Source: Mycobacterium sp. (GTDB taxonomy: Bacteria; Actinomycetota; Actinomycetes; Mycobacteriales; Mycobacteriaceae). Taken from it: a DNA stretch of 47,321 nt. A program made the translations under genes and the position numbers. The notes beneath the pieces were generated by a model. That model worked only from the letters and a program-made list of their open reading frames with translations. It had not been told where the DNA came from and did not search any database. The stretch is taken from positions 1 to 47,321 of the forward strand of contig WOYS01000077.1 in NCBI GenBank assembly GCA_011620645.1, read 5' to 3'. Below are positions 1 to 6,987 of the stretch, piece after piece. Each line of letters opens with the position of its first letter. Position 1 is the first letter of the stretch.

Positions 1-22
1 TGTACCGAGCGAAGGAAGTCGA

Positions 23-380
23 TTGGCGCGATACCTGCTTGCCGTCAGCCCGATTCGGGGTCACGTGTTGCCGATGATCGATATCGGGGCGGGTTTGCGA
101 GAACTCGGCCACGATGCCACCCTGCTGACGGGCTCGGAGTTCGCCGACCTGGCATTCGGGGCCGGGTTGCCCGTCATCGCCCTGCCCGAGGACATCCAGA
201 TCGTGATGGTCACCCAATGGCGGGTACGGCGGTGTGCACTACGCGTTGAGCCACGGTGTGCCGCTGGTGGTCGCCGGCGATGACCGATACCGGGCGGCGG
301 GCCTGCGGATACAACGGGCGATCGAGGCGACGACACCGGTCGATGCCATTGCCAATGCGCTCAAGCGCCGTGCTGCGTGA
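23..380 (+). pseudogene. Decayed MGT-family glycosyltransferase (internal deletion plus frameshift)
   Basis: From a TTG start the frame reads like the N-terminus of a macrolide/UGT-type glycosyltransferase (ARYLLAVSPIRGHVLPM, then LGHDATLLTGSEF). After about 60 codons it passes directly into the typical donor-site block, which would normally lie about 200 residues further on. That block is intact only in the +1 frame from position 216: NGGYGGVHYALSHGVPLVVA. One extra C near 215 accounts for the shift. The second half is shortened too: after AGD it jumps to a family-like C-terminus (RYRAAGLRIQRAI) and stops at 378-380. What remains is about 115 codons of a normal gene of about 420. The tail overlaps the end of the convergent reductase gene by 20 bp. 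The family assignment is confident; the order of events is inferred. Confidence 0.7.
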
Positions 381-822
381 AGATCTCGATCGGTCGGCCG
401 ACTGCCAGCGCCACCAGCGGAATTCGGCGGCTCGTCGACTGCTGATAGGTGATGTACGGCGGATACAGGTGGGTCATGTACGTCCAGGCTGTGTGTCGTT
501 CCTCGTTCTCGAGCTCACGCCAGCTCGCCTCGAAAGCCTGCGTGCCGACCTGGACGTCCACGGTCGAACTCGCCCGAATGTTGTTGTACCACTGGGGATG
601 AACATCGGCGCCGCCTTTGGAGGCCACCAGGACGAGTTCGCCACCGAAGTTCCCATAGAGGAGTGGCTTCACATAGACGGTGCCCGACGTACGGCCCCGG
701 TAACGGATCAGGCAGGTGGTCGTGAAGGCGCGGCCGCCCCCTTCGCTCAGGTCCAGGATGTGGCCCTTGACCCCACCGGATTCGAGGTAGATCGCCAGAT
801 GCTCGTCGGCCCAGTCGCTCAT
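361..822 (-). CDS. Deazaflavin (F420)-type nitroreductase family protein
   Basis: A 153-residue protein of the DUF385/deazaflavin-dependent nitroreductase family, the split beta-barrel group that includes Ddn. The family hallmark is visible in the middle: NFGGELVLVASKGG, then HPQWYNNIRA, then VDVQVGTQAFEASWREL. The C-terminal part (YMTHLYPPYITYQQSTSRRIPL) resembles the usual substrate-pocket region. These small cytoplasmic or membrane-associated proteins bind F420, or in some cases FMN, and reduce quinones or nitro compounds; the substrate here is unknown. The ATG at 822 was chosen because it gives the usual family N-terminus (MSDWADEHLAIYLESGG). An in-frame ATG at 894 would add 24 atypical residues and overlap the divergent gene. 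It is transcribed towards the glycosyltransferase relic. Confidence 0.8.
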   Translation of the reverse strand: MSDWADEHLAIYLESGGVKGHILDLSEGGGRAFTTTCLIRYRGRTSGTVYVKPLLYGNFGGELVLVASKGGADVHPQWYNNIRASSTVDVQVGTQAFEASWRELENEERHTAWTYMTHLYPPYITYQQSTSRRIPLVALAVGRPIEIFTQHGA

Positions 823-853
823 CTGCACACCGTAACGGGTGGCCTTCTGCGCA

Positions 854-883
854 ATGCAGTGACATCCGCGATGCAATGACATC
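854..883. promoter_or_regulatory. Pair of 13-bp direct repeats in a divergent promoter region
   Basis: ATGCAGTGACATC (854-866) and ATGCAATGACATC (871-883) differ at one base and are spaced 17 bp start to start. They fill the short space between the divergently transcribed reductase gene (start 822) and the DUF5709 gene (start 893). Tandem near-identical repeats in such a place look like a regulator binding site, but I do not recognise the motif. Confidence 0.4.
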
Positions 884-892
884 ATTAGTGGC

Positions 893-1285
893 ATGAGTGC
901 ACAGACGCCGCAAGAGTCCGAGGGCTACAGCATCGACGACGAGGACCAGCTGTCCCAGGAAGACACCCTTATCGACCGCGGTGTCGATGACCCGCTCGAC
1001 GAGGGTTATTCACCGCCCGAGCGCTGGCAGGAGCCGCGCGAGCACGAGTCGCTGGACGAGCGGCTGGCCGATGAGCAACCGGATCCCGCGCTCCTCGACG
1101 GCGATGACGTACGCGACGAGCAGTCCGGCGATGCCGAGGTCGGCGCCCGCCGTTCGGGTCGGCTGGTGGCACCGGATGCCGGTTTCGGCGAGGACTGCGA
1201 GTCCGAGCTGGTGGGCAGCGAGGTCGGCATCGACGGTGGCGCGGCCTCGGCCGAGGAAGCCGCCGTCCACGTCATCGAGGACTAG
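893..1285 (+). CDS. DUF5709 family acidic protein
   Basis: A 130-residue, strongly acidic protein matching the actinobacterial DUF5709 pattern. It has SEGYSIDDEDQLSQEDTLIDR near the start, a LDEGYSPPERW block around residue 40, LDERLADEQPD in the middle, and a C-terminal RRSGRLVAPDAG motif. No signal peptide, membrane segment or catalytic motif is seen, and it is probably cytoplasmic and partly disordered. The function of the family is unknown. Its stop codon overlaps that of the convergent MFS gene by 4 bp (TAG at 1283-1285 on this strand, stop at 1282-1284 on the other). Confidence 0.8.
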   Translation: MSAQTPQESEGYSIDDEDQLSQEDTLIDRGVDDPLDEGYSPPERWQEPREHESLDERLADEQPDPALLDGDDVRDEQSGDAEVGARRSGRLVAPDAGFGEDCESELVGSEVGIDGGAASAEEAAVHVIED

Positions 1286-2532
1286 GAACCGGCGGGCGGG
1301 AGCGCAGCGATCGGGGAGTGAGAGAGCCGATTACCCAGGAGCACCGAGACGGTGAGCACCGCCAGCCCGCCCACGGCCAGCGCGGCACCGGCGGCGGCCG
1401 GTGCGGTGTAGCCGAACCCCGCGGCGATGACCAGGCCGCCGACCCACGCACCGGTCGCATTGCCGATGTTGAGCGCGGAATGGTTCAGCGCGGCGGCCAG
1501 CGTCTGGGCATCGTGGGCGACATCCATCAGTCGGGTCTGCAGGGCGGGGCCGACGGCCGAGCCGGCGGCGCCGATGCCGAACAGCACCGGCAGTGCGGTC
1601 CACGGGTTGTGGGCTGCGGCCACGAACACCGCAAGCAGCACGCCCAGCAGACCGAGCGAAATGTAGAGCGCGCGGATCACCGAGATATCGGCGAGCCGTC
1701 CGCCGACCAGGTTGCCGACGACCATGCCGAGGCCGAAAACCATGAGCGCCAACGGAACCAGCGTCCGGGACAGCCCGGACACGTCGGTCATGGTGGTGCT
1801 GATGTAGGTGTAGACCGCGAACATCCCGCCGAAGCCGATCATGCCGACCAGCACGGCCAGCAGCACCTGCGGCCGGCGCAGCGCGCCGAGTTCGGTCAGC
1901 GGGCTGGTGACGTGCATGGTGCGCAGCTGCTCGGGCAGCCAGAACCAAAGTGCGATCACGGTGAGAACGCCGATGACCACGACGAGGCCGAAGGCACTGC
2001 GCCAGCCGAGCGCCTGGCCCAGCCAGGATGCGATCGGGACGCCGAGCACGGTGGCGATCGTCAAACCGGACAGCACGTGCGCGACGGCCTTGGCCCGGTT
2101 CTGCGGCCCCATCAGATGTGCGGCCGCCAGTGCGGCGATCCCGAAGAACGCGCCGTGCGGCAGGCCCGCGGCGAACCGCGCGATCACCAGCGTCGGGTAG
2201 GTCGGGGCGACCATGCTGGCCAGGTTGCCGAGGGTGAACACCGCCATCAACCCGAGCAGCAGCGCGCGGCGCGGCACCCGGGCCGTCAGTGTGGCGATCG
2301 TCGGCGCACCGACCACCACACCCAGGGCATAGGCGGCGATGACGTGGCCCGCCGTCGGTTCGGTGATGCCGAAGCCGGCTCCGATATCGGGGAGCAGCCC
2401 CATCGCGACGAACTCGGTGGTGCCGATTCCGAAACCGCCCAACGCCAGCGCGAACACTGCCAGCCATCGAACCGTGGGATCGGTGGCGATGACGGCCTGC
2501 GGGAGGGTGGGGCGTTGGAGGCTGGGTGTCAC
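1282..2532 (-). CDS. MFS transporter, DHA1/AraJ-like exporter
   Basis: A 416-residue major facilitator with about 12 hydrophobic segments. The first is preceded by TDPTVRWLAV and contains GIGTTEFVAMGLLPDI, the signature of the AraJ/Cmx/sugar-efflux subgroup of drug:H+ antiporters. The intracellular loop 2-3 motif (ARVPRRALLLGLM) and the antiporter motif C region in helix 5 (LSGLTIATVLGVPIASWLGQALGWR) are visible. The likely role is proton-driven export of a small hydrophobic compound or sugar derivative across the inner membrane; the substrate cannot be told from sequence. It overlaps the convergent DUF5709 gene tail to tail and has its own promoter region of only about 20-130 bp. Confidence 0.85.
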   Translation of the reverse strand: MTPSLQRPTLPQAVIATDPTVRWLAVFALALGGFGIGTTEFVAMGLLPDIGAGFGITEPTAGHVIAAYALGVVVGAPTIATLTARVPRRALLLGLMAVFTLGNLASMVAPTYPTLVIARFAAGLPHGAFFGIAALAAAHLMGPQNRAKAVAHVLSGLTIATVLGVPIASWLGQALGWRSAFGLVVVIGVLTVIALWFWLPEQLRTMHVTSPLTELGALRRPQVLLAVLVGMIGFGGMFAVYTYISTTMTDVSGLSRTLVPLALMVFGLGMVVGNLVGGRLADISVIRALYISLGLLGVLLAVFVAAAHNPWTALPVLFGIGAAGSAVGPALQTRLMDVAHDAQTLAAALNHSALNIGNATGAWVGGLVIAAGFGYTAPAAAGAALAVGGLAVLTVSVLLGNRLSHSPIAALPPAGS

Positions 2533-2551
2533 CGGTCAAGCGTAGGACGAC

Positions 2552-2650
2552 TTACGTTTTGAAGCGCTGGCGTCCCTGGCCGCCGGAGGCCTTGGCCAAC
2601 GGGACGTCGTGCTTCGGATCGGTCAGGGGCTCCGCATAGGTGAACCGCAT
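2552..2650 (-). pseudogene. Possible N-terminal fragment of an LLM-class F420 oxidoreductase
   Basis: A 32-codon frame in the gap between the MFS gene and the oxygenase gene begins MRFTYAEPLTDPKHDVPLAKA. This resembles the first 20 residues of mycobacterial luciferase-like F420-dependent oxidoreductases (MRFTYAEAMTD...PLA.AAE type). The similarity then ends and the frame closes with SGGQGRQRFKT. It may be the stump of a lost gene; a small functional peptide or chance resemblance cannot be excluded. M. tuberculosis has an LLM oxidoreductase (Rv0940c) in the syntenic neighbourhood, which makes a relic plausible. Confidence 0.3.
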
Positions 2651-2670
2651 GCGGTACCGAATGGCGGGAG

Positions 2671-3864
2671 CTACCGGGGGAAAGGCGGGACGCCGACGCC
2701 GGCGATCGAGTAGCCGCCCTGCTGGCTGCGTTCGGTGAACCTGGCCGACGCGGACTGCTTGTCGATCGTGATCGACAGTGGATTGCGCGCGTCATCGGAC
2801 AGCGCCTCGAAAACCGTTCCCTGCCAGTGGTACTGACCGTCGATCGGATCCAGGTGCCCGGTGAGCCGGACCCGGGACACGCGGCCCTCGATGGTGGCGG
2901 GCCCGTCATAAAGGTCTTCGGAATCCGCGATCTCGGCGCGCCCCGCCGGCTGCACCGCGCCGCCGGGCAGGAATCCGCTGCGTCGCCACATCCGCCGCGC
3001 GATTGGGCCCATCAGACCGACCTCCTCAAGGAAGGAGGCCAGCGGGGCGAAGCCCCCGATCTGCACCTGGTGGCGGTGCGGGGACCGCCGCGCCATCCGC
3101 CGCGCCGCGCGGCCGTCCAGGCCGACCCGGCGGTACTGCACCTTGTTGGTGAACAAGTAGCGGAAGAACGGACCGCCGAGTCCGTTGATATTGCCCACCC
3201 ACATCCGCTTGGCACGCGACATCGTCGGCATGCGCTTGCGCAGCCCGTCCCGGGCGAACTGGATGTGCCGGGCCTCCTCGGTGACATGGATGCGCATGAG
3301 CCGCTGCACCATCGGCTGCAACTCTTCGTCGTCCATCATCTGGCGTTGCAGCGAGTCGAAGATCTCCTCACCGATCAGCGCGGCCACCCACAGCAGCGAA
3401 CCCCGGAACACGAATGGCAGGGCGTTGATGGTGATGCGTTGGTAGAGCTTCGGCCGGACCGGATCGGCACCGACCCTGGCAATGGCCTTGCCGAACATCA
3501 CCATGTGCCGGGTCTCGTCACCGAGCTCGGTGAGTTCGTAATGGGTGGCGGCCGCGGTCGGATCCTGGTGCATCATCTTGCGCAGCAGCGCCTGGTTCAG
3601 GATGTTCTCGAACCAAATTCCGGCCGAGAGGGTGTTCACCAGTTCCTGGCGCGACAGCTCGATCCGCTCGGCCCGGCTCATCACCTCCCACATCGGGGTG
3701 CCGTACAACGACAGCACCTTCGGCGGCAGGAAGAACTTGTCCGGATCCAGCGGGGCATCCCAGTCGATGTCGACGATCGGCGCATAGGACTTGCGGACCG
3801 AACCCTTGAGTAGGCGCTCGGCGAAAGCCGCGCGGGTGGTCTGCTCCTTCACCGAAGCTGTCAT
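2671..3864 (-). CDS. AurF-like di-iron oxygenase with C-terminal DUF4873-type domain
   Basis: A 397-residue protein. Residues about 60-240 are a ferritin-like di-iron domain of the AurF (p-aminobenzoate N-oxygenase) family. The full ligand set can be placed: Glu86 (WFENILNQ), Glu117 and His120 (GDETRH), Glu166/167 (IGEEIFD), and His193, Glu197 and His200 (HVTEEARH). Spacing matches AurF. From about residue 315 (DLYDGPATIEGRVSRVRLTG) a beta-rich domain of the DUF4873 type follows, common in mycobacterial homologues. The reaction is probably an O2-dependent oxidation of an amine or other small substrate; the substrate is unknown. No partner reductase gene is adjacent. The start is supported by GAGGGAG 8 nt upstream of the ATG. 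Its leader contains an 18-bp tandem duplication, and its promoter overlaps two palindromes. Confidence 0.85.
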   Translation of the reverse strand: MTASVKEQTTRAAFAERLLKGSVRKSYAPIVDIDWDAPLDPDKFFLPPKVLSLYGTPMWEVMSRAERIELSRQELVNTLSAGIWFENILNQALLRKMMHQDPTAAATHYELTELGDETRHMVMFGKAIARVGADPVRPKLYQRITINALPFVFRGSLLWVAALIGEEIFDSLQRQMMDDEELQPMVQRLMRIHVTEEARHIQFARDGLRKRMPTMSRAKRMWVGNINGLGGPFFRYLFTNKVQYRRVGLDGRAARRMARRSPHRHQVQIGGFAPLASFLEEVGLMGPIARRMWRRSGFLPGGAVQPAGRAEIADSEDLYDGPATIEGRVSRVRLTGHLDPIDGQYHWQGTVFEALSDDARNPLSITIDKQSASARFTERSQQGGYSIAGVGVPPFPR

Positions 3865-3874
3865 CGTCGACTCC

Positions 3875-3910
3875 CTCTCAATGATGCGTGGACTCTCAAT
3901 GATGCGTGGA
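3875..3910. repeat. Perfect 18-bp tandem duplication in the oxygenase leader
   Basis: CTCTCAATGATGCGTGGA occurs twice head to tail (3875-3892 and 3893-3910). On the coding (minus) strand this lies between the predicted transcription start (about 3909) and the start codon at 3864, so nearly the whole leader is duplicated, including a GAGAG stretch next to the ribosome binding site. Confidence 0.9.
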
Positions 3911-3915
3911 TTTTC

Positions 3916-3965
3916 ACGCTACGTGCGATACCATCGGTAGTCAATACCTGCGGTACTGGGTAGTT
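3916..3965. promoter_or_regulatory. Oxygenase promoter with two TACC-N3-GGTA palindromes
   Basis: On the minus strand TTGACT (3944-3939), a 17-bp spacer and TAGCGT (3921-3916) form a good sigma-A promoter for the oxygenase gene. TACCATCGGTA (3929-3939) lies in the spacer and TACCTGCGGTA (3945-3955) directly upstream of the -35, 16 bp apart centre to centre. The second palindrome runs on into GGTACTGGGTAGTT (3952-3965). The identical 14 bp recur at 25433-25446 upstream of the MoxR gene. On the plus strand TAGTTG (3961-3966) may serve as a -10 for cobF. Operator-like; the regulator is unknown, with a TetR-type protein guessed from the palindromes. Confidence 0.6.
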
Positions 3966-3997
3966 GTTCGGCCCGGCGACCCGGCTAGCCTTCGCGG

Positions 3998-4738
3998 GTG
4001 CGCACCATTCATGTCATCGGTATCGGCGCGGGCGATCCGGACTACGTGACGGCGCAGGCCATCTCCGCGCTCAATGACACGCAGGTCTTCTTCGCCATGG
4101 ACAAGGGTGACGCCAAGGACGATCTCGTCGCGTTGCGCAGGCTCATCTGCGAGCGGTTCATCACCGATCCTGGCTACCGGTTCGTCGCACTGCCCGACCC
4201 CACACGCTCGACGGAGGTCGAGTACCGGCAGGCCGTGACCGACTGGCACGCGGCGCGGGCGAAACTGTGGGCCCACGCCATCGAGACCGAACTCGTGCCC
4301 GATGGCGTCGGGGCATTTCTGGCCTGGGGGGACCCGTCGCTGTACGACAGCACCCTGCGCATCCTGGACCGCGTCGCCGAACACGTGGAGTTCGATTTCG
4401 ACGTCATCCCCGGCATCACCGCCATCCAGGCCCTGACCGCCCGGCATCGCATCCCGCTCAACGATATTGGTGAACCCGTGCTCATCACCACCGGTCGCCG
4501 GTTGCGTGCCAACGGACTGCCAGGGGCGGCGGTGGTGATGCTCGACGGGGACTGTTCATTTCTGGGCTGCGCTCCCGACACCAGTATCTGGTGGGGCGCT
4601 TATCTCGGTACCCCTGACGAGATGCTCTATGCGGGCACCGTGGGCGAGGTGGGTGAGCGGATCGCCGAATCACGCGCCGCGGCAAGGGAACGACACGGCT
4701 GGATCATGGACATCTACCTGCTGCGCCCGGCAGACTGA
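3998..4738 (+). CDS. cobF: Precorrin-6A synthase (deacetylating) CobF
   Basis: A 246-residue SAM-dependent methyltransferase of the tetrapyrrole methylase family. The N-terminus has the glycine-rich VIGIGAGDPDYVT motif, the middle has FLAWGDPSLYDSTLRIL, and FDFDVIPGITAIQALTARH follows, all typical of CobF. CobF methylates C-1 of precorrin-5 and releases acetate in aerobic cobalamin synthesis in the cytoplasm. Length fits the family (about 250). The GTG at 3998 is the only start that keeps the family's RTIHVIGIGAGDP beginning. It stands apart from other cob genes here and is followed after 4 bp by a small membrane protein gene, suggesting cotranscription. Its upstream region shares the palindromes described at 3929-3955. 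Confidence 0.9.
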   Translation: MRTIHVIGIGAGDPDYVTAQAISALNDTQVFFAMDKGDAKDDLVALRRLICERFITDPGYRFVALPDPTRSTEVEYRQAVTDWHAARAKLWAHAIETELVPDGVGAFLAWGDPSLYDSTLRILDRVAEHVEFDFDVIPGITAIQALTARHRIPLNDIGEPVLITTGRRLRANGLPGAAVVMLDGDCSFLGCAPDTSIWWGAYLGTPDEMLYAGTVGEVGERIAESRAAARERHGWIMDIYLLRPAD

Positions 4739-4742
4739 GCCC

Positions 4743-5138
4743 ATGAATTTTCTGTTGCGCGCCGCACTGACCGGAGTCGCGCTGTGGGTGGTGACGCTCC
4801 TCGTACCCGGGATCAGTATCGTCGGTGGCGATACCACGCTGGAGCGCGTGGGAACCATCTTCGTCGTCGCGGTGGTCTTCGGACTCGTCAACGCGGTGAT
4901 CAAGCCCATCGTGCAGTTCATTTCGATACCGCTCTATATCCTGACCCTCGGCCTCATCCATATCGTCATCAACGCGTTGATGCTCTGGATCACCTCGTGG
5001 ATCACCGAACACACCACGCACTGGGGCCTGTTCATCGACGACTTCTGGTGGACCGCCATCTGGGCCGCGATCGTGCTGTCCATCGTCGGCTGGCTGCTGT
5101 CGCTGCTGGCCGGCGACATGAAAAAGGCTGTGCAGTAA
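4743..5138 (+). CDS. Phage-holin-IV-like (YvlD) small membrane protein
   Basis: A 131-residue integral membrane protein with four hydrophobic stretches: about 5-22 (ALTGVALWVVTLLVPGISI), 34-55 (VGTIFVVAVVFGLVNAVI), 58-85 and 105-123 (AIWAAIVLSIVGWLLSLLA). The NAVIKPIVQFISIPLYILT stretch is characteristic of the PF04020 (phage holin 4_2/YvlD) family. These proteins are chromosomally encoded and not evidence of prophage; their role is unknown, though some relatives belong to envelope-stress regulons. It lies 4 bp after cobF. Confidence 0.8.
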   Translation: MNFLLRAALTGVALWVVTLLVPGISIVGGDTTLERVGTIFVVAVVFGLVNAVIKPIVQFISIPLYILTLGLIHIVINALMLWITSWITEHTTHWGLFIDDFWWTAIWAAIVLSIVGWLLSLLAGDMKKAVQ

Positions 5139-5227
5139 CGGATCACCCAGGGATCGCCGGATCGCGCAGAGCACATGCCGAACGATATCGGTACCCGTTC
5201 AGGGCCGGCTCGAGTCACACTGGTGAC

Positions 5228-6082
5228 ATGCCCGAACTGCCCGAGGTCGAGGCGCTCGCCGACCATCTGCGCCGACATGCCGTGGGCCGGGCCGTCACGC
5301 GGGTGGACATCTCTGCGTTGTCGGTCCTCAAGACCTTCCACCCACCCGTCACCGCCCTGCACGGACAACAGGTGAGGGGCGCCGCCCGGTGGGGCAAATA
5401 CCTGGGACTACAGGTTGGGGAGACCTACCTGATCACCCACCTGTCCCGGGCCGGCTGGTTGCGCTGGTCGGACAAATTGGCGCCGACACCGCTGAAGCCG
5501 GGCAAGGGTCCGATCGCGCTGCGGGTGCACCTGGAAGAGGGCCTGGGGTTCGACCTCACCGAAGCCGGCACGCAGAAGCGGTTGGCGGTCTGGGTCGTCC
5601 GCGACCCGATGGACGTGCCGCAGGTCGCCGGCCTCGGGCCCGATGCGCTGGCGCTGGATCTCGACGGGCTGCGCGAGGTGCTGGCTGGTCACGGGGGGCG
5701 CATCAAGACCGTCATCACCGACCAGAAGGTGATCGCCGGCATCGGCAACGCCTACAGCGACGAAATGCTGCATGTGGCGAAACTGTCACCGTTCGCGACC
5801 GCGAACAAACTCTCCGGCGCGCAGCTCGCCGACCTGCACGACGCGATGTCCTCGGTGCTCAACGACGCGGTGTCGCGGTCGGTCGGGCAGCAGGCCGCGA
5901 CGCTGAAGGGGGAGAAGCGTTCGGGCCTGCGGGTGCACGCCCGCACCGGGCTGCCCTGCCCGATCTGCGGTGACTCCGTCGCCGAGGTGTCGTTCGTGGA
6001 CAAGTCCTTCCAGTACTGCCCGACGTGTCAGACCGGCGGCAAGGTGCTGGCCGACCGCAGGATGTCGAGGCTGCTCAGGTAG
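5228..6082 (+). CDS. nei2: Fpg/Nei-family DNA glycosylase/AP lyase (Rv0944-like)
   Basis: A 284-residue base-excision repair enzyme. After Met the protein begins PELPEVEAL, where Pro and Glu form the catalytic start of the family. A helix-two-turn-helix is seen around residue 165 (KVIAGIGNAYSDEML). The C-terminal zinc finger has exact CX2CX16CX2C spacing (CPICG ... YCPTC). It resembles Rv0944 of M. tuberculosis, a shorter Nei/Fpg relative, rather than MutM. The expected role is excision of oxidised bases and beta-elimination at the AP site. The ATG at 5228 is fixed by the need for the PELPE N-terminus. The gene stands alone, 89 bp after the upstream membrane protein gene. The gene symbol is tentative. 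Confidence 0.85.
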   Translation: MPELPEVEALADHLRRHAVGRAVTRVDISALSVLKTFHPPVTALHGQQVRGAARWGKYLGLQVGETYLITHLSRAGWLRWSDKLAPTPLKPGKGPIALRVHLEEGLGFDLTEAGTQKRLAVWVVRDPMDVPQVAGLGPDALALDLDGLREVLAGHGGRIKTVITDQKVIAGIGNAYSDEMLHVAKLSPFATANKLSGAQLADLHDAMSSVLNDAVSRSVGQQAATLKGEKRSGLRVHARTGLPCPICGDSVAEVSFVDKSFQYCPTCQTGGKVLADRRMSRLLR

Positions 6083-6173
6083 TTTGCTGCCGTGACCCAA
6101 CCCCAGTGGGTGTCCGGGCTGGCTACGCGTGAGCGCTTCTTGCCAGCTGTCTAACTCGGTTATTCTTCTCGCC

Positions 6174-6923
6174 ATGACCCGCCAGAAGATCCTCATCACC
6201 GGTGCGAGTTCAGGCCTGGGTGCCGGCATGGCACGCGCCTTCGCCGCCCGAGGCCGGGATCTGGCATTGTGCGCGCGCCGTACCCAACGTCTCGAAGAGT
6301 TGCGCGCCGAGATCCTCGACAAGCATCCGTACGCGAAGGTGGCTATCGCCGCGCTCGACGTCGACGACCACGAGGCCATCCCGAAGGTGTTCGGCGAGCT
6401 GTCCGAGGAACTCGGTGGCATCGACCGCATCATCGTCAACGCCGGTATCGGCAAGGGCTGGCCACTCGGAGAAGGTAAGCCGTGGGCCAACAAGGCCACC
6501 ATCAACACCAACCTGATCTCCGGCATGGCGCAGATCGAGACCGCGCTGGAGATGTTCAAGAAATCCGGTGGCGGGCACCTGGTGCTCATCTCGTCGGTGC
6601 TCGGCAACACCGGGGTGCCCGGGGCTAAGGCGGCCTACTGCGCCAGCAAGGCCGGCATGACCTCACTGGGCGAATCGTTGCGTGCCGAATACGACAAGGG
6701 CCCCATCCGGATCACCGTCATCGAGCCCGGCTACATCGAGTCGGAGATGACTGCGAAGTCGGCGACCACGCTGCTGATGGTCGACAACGAGACCGGCGTG
6801 CGCAAGATGGTCGAGGCCATCGAGAAGGAGAAGGGGCGTGCCGCCGTGCCCTCCTGGCCGTGGGCGCCGCTGACGCAGATCATGCGGTTGTTGCCACCGA
6901 AGTACACCAAACGCTTCGCCTGA
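6174..6923 (+). CDS. SDR family oxidoreductase (Rv0945-like)
   Basis: A 249-residue classical short-chain dehydrogenase. The cofactor motif TGASSGLGAGMA starts at residue 8, with an Arg-containing stretch after beta-2 (CARRTQRLEEL) that suggests NADP(H). NAGIGKG is near residue 87. The catalytic Ser (LISSVLGN) and YCASKAG motif are in place, followed by EPGYIESEMT. The C-terminal PSWPWAPLTQIMRLLPPKYTKRF is typical of the mycobacterial Rv0945 group. The substrate is unknown. The ATG at 6174 was preferred over an upstream in-frame start because the family begins directly before the beta-1 strand. It follows nei2 as in M. tuberculosis. Confidence 0.88.
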   Translation: MTRQKILITGASSGLGAGMARAFAARGRDLALCARRTQRLEELRAEILDKHPYAKVAIAALDVDDHEAIPKVFGELSEELGGIDRIIVNAGIGKGWPLGEGKPWANKATINTNLISGMAQIETALEMFKKSGGGHLVLISSVLGNTGVPGAKAAYCASKAGMTSLGESLRAEYDKGPIRITVIEPGYIESEMTAKSATTLLMVDNETGVRKMVEAIEKEKGRAAVPSWPWAPLTQIMRLLPPKYTKRFA

Positions 6924-6987
6924 GGCGTCCAAGATTTTCTGATTGCAATATGTTTAGCCCGGCTAGCCCGGTGGTAATCGTTTCTCC

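Noticed and set aside
1318-2562. A 414-codon plus-strand frame opposite the MFS gene
   Set aside because: Rich in Gly, Gln, His, Arg and Asp without recognisable motifs; antisense shadow of a clear transporter.
4743-5138. Phage holin-like protein as a sign of prophage
   Set aside because: PF04020 proteins are ordinary chromosomal membrane proteins; no other phage genes are nearby.
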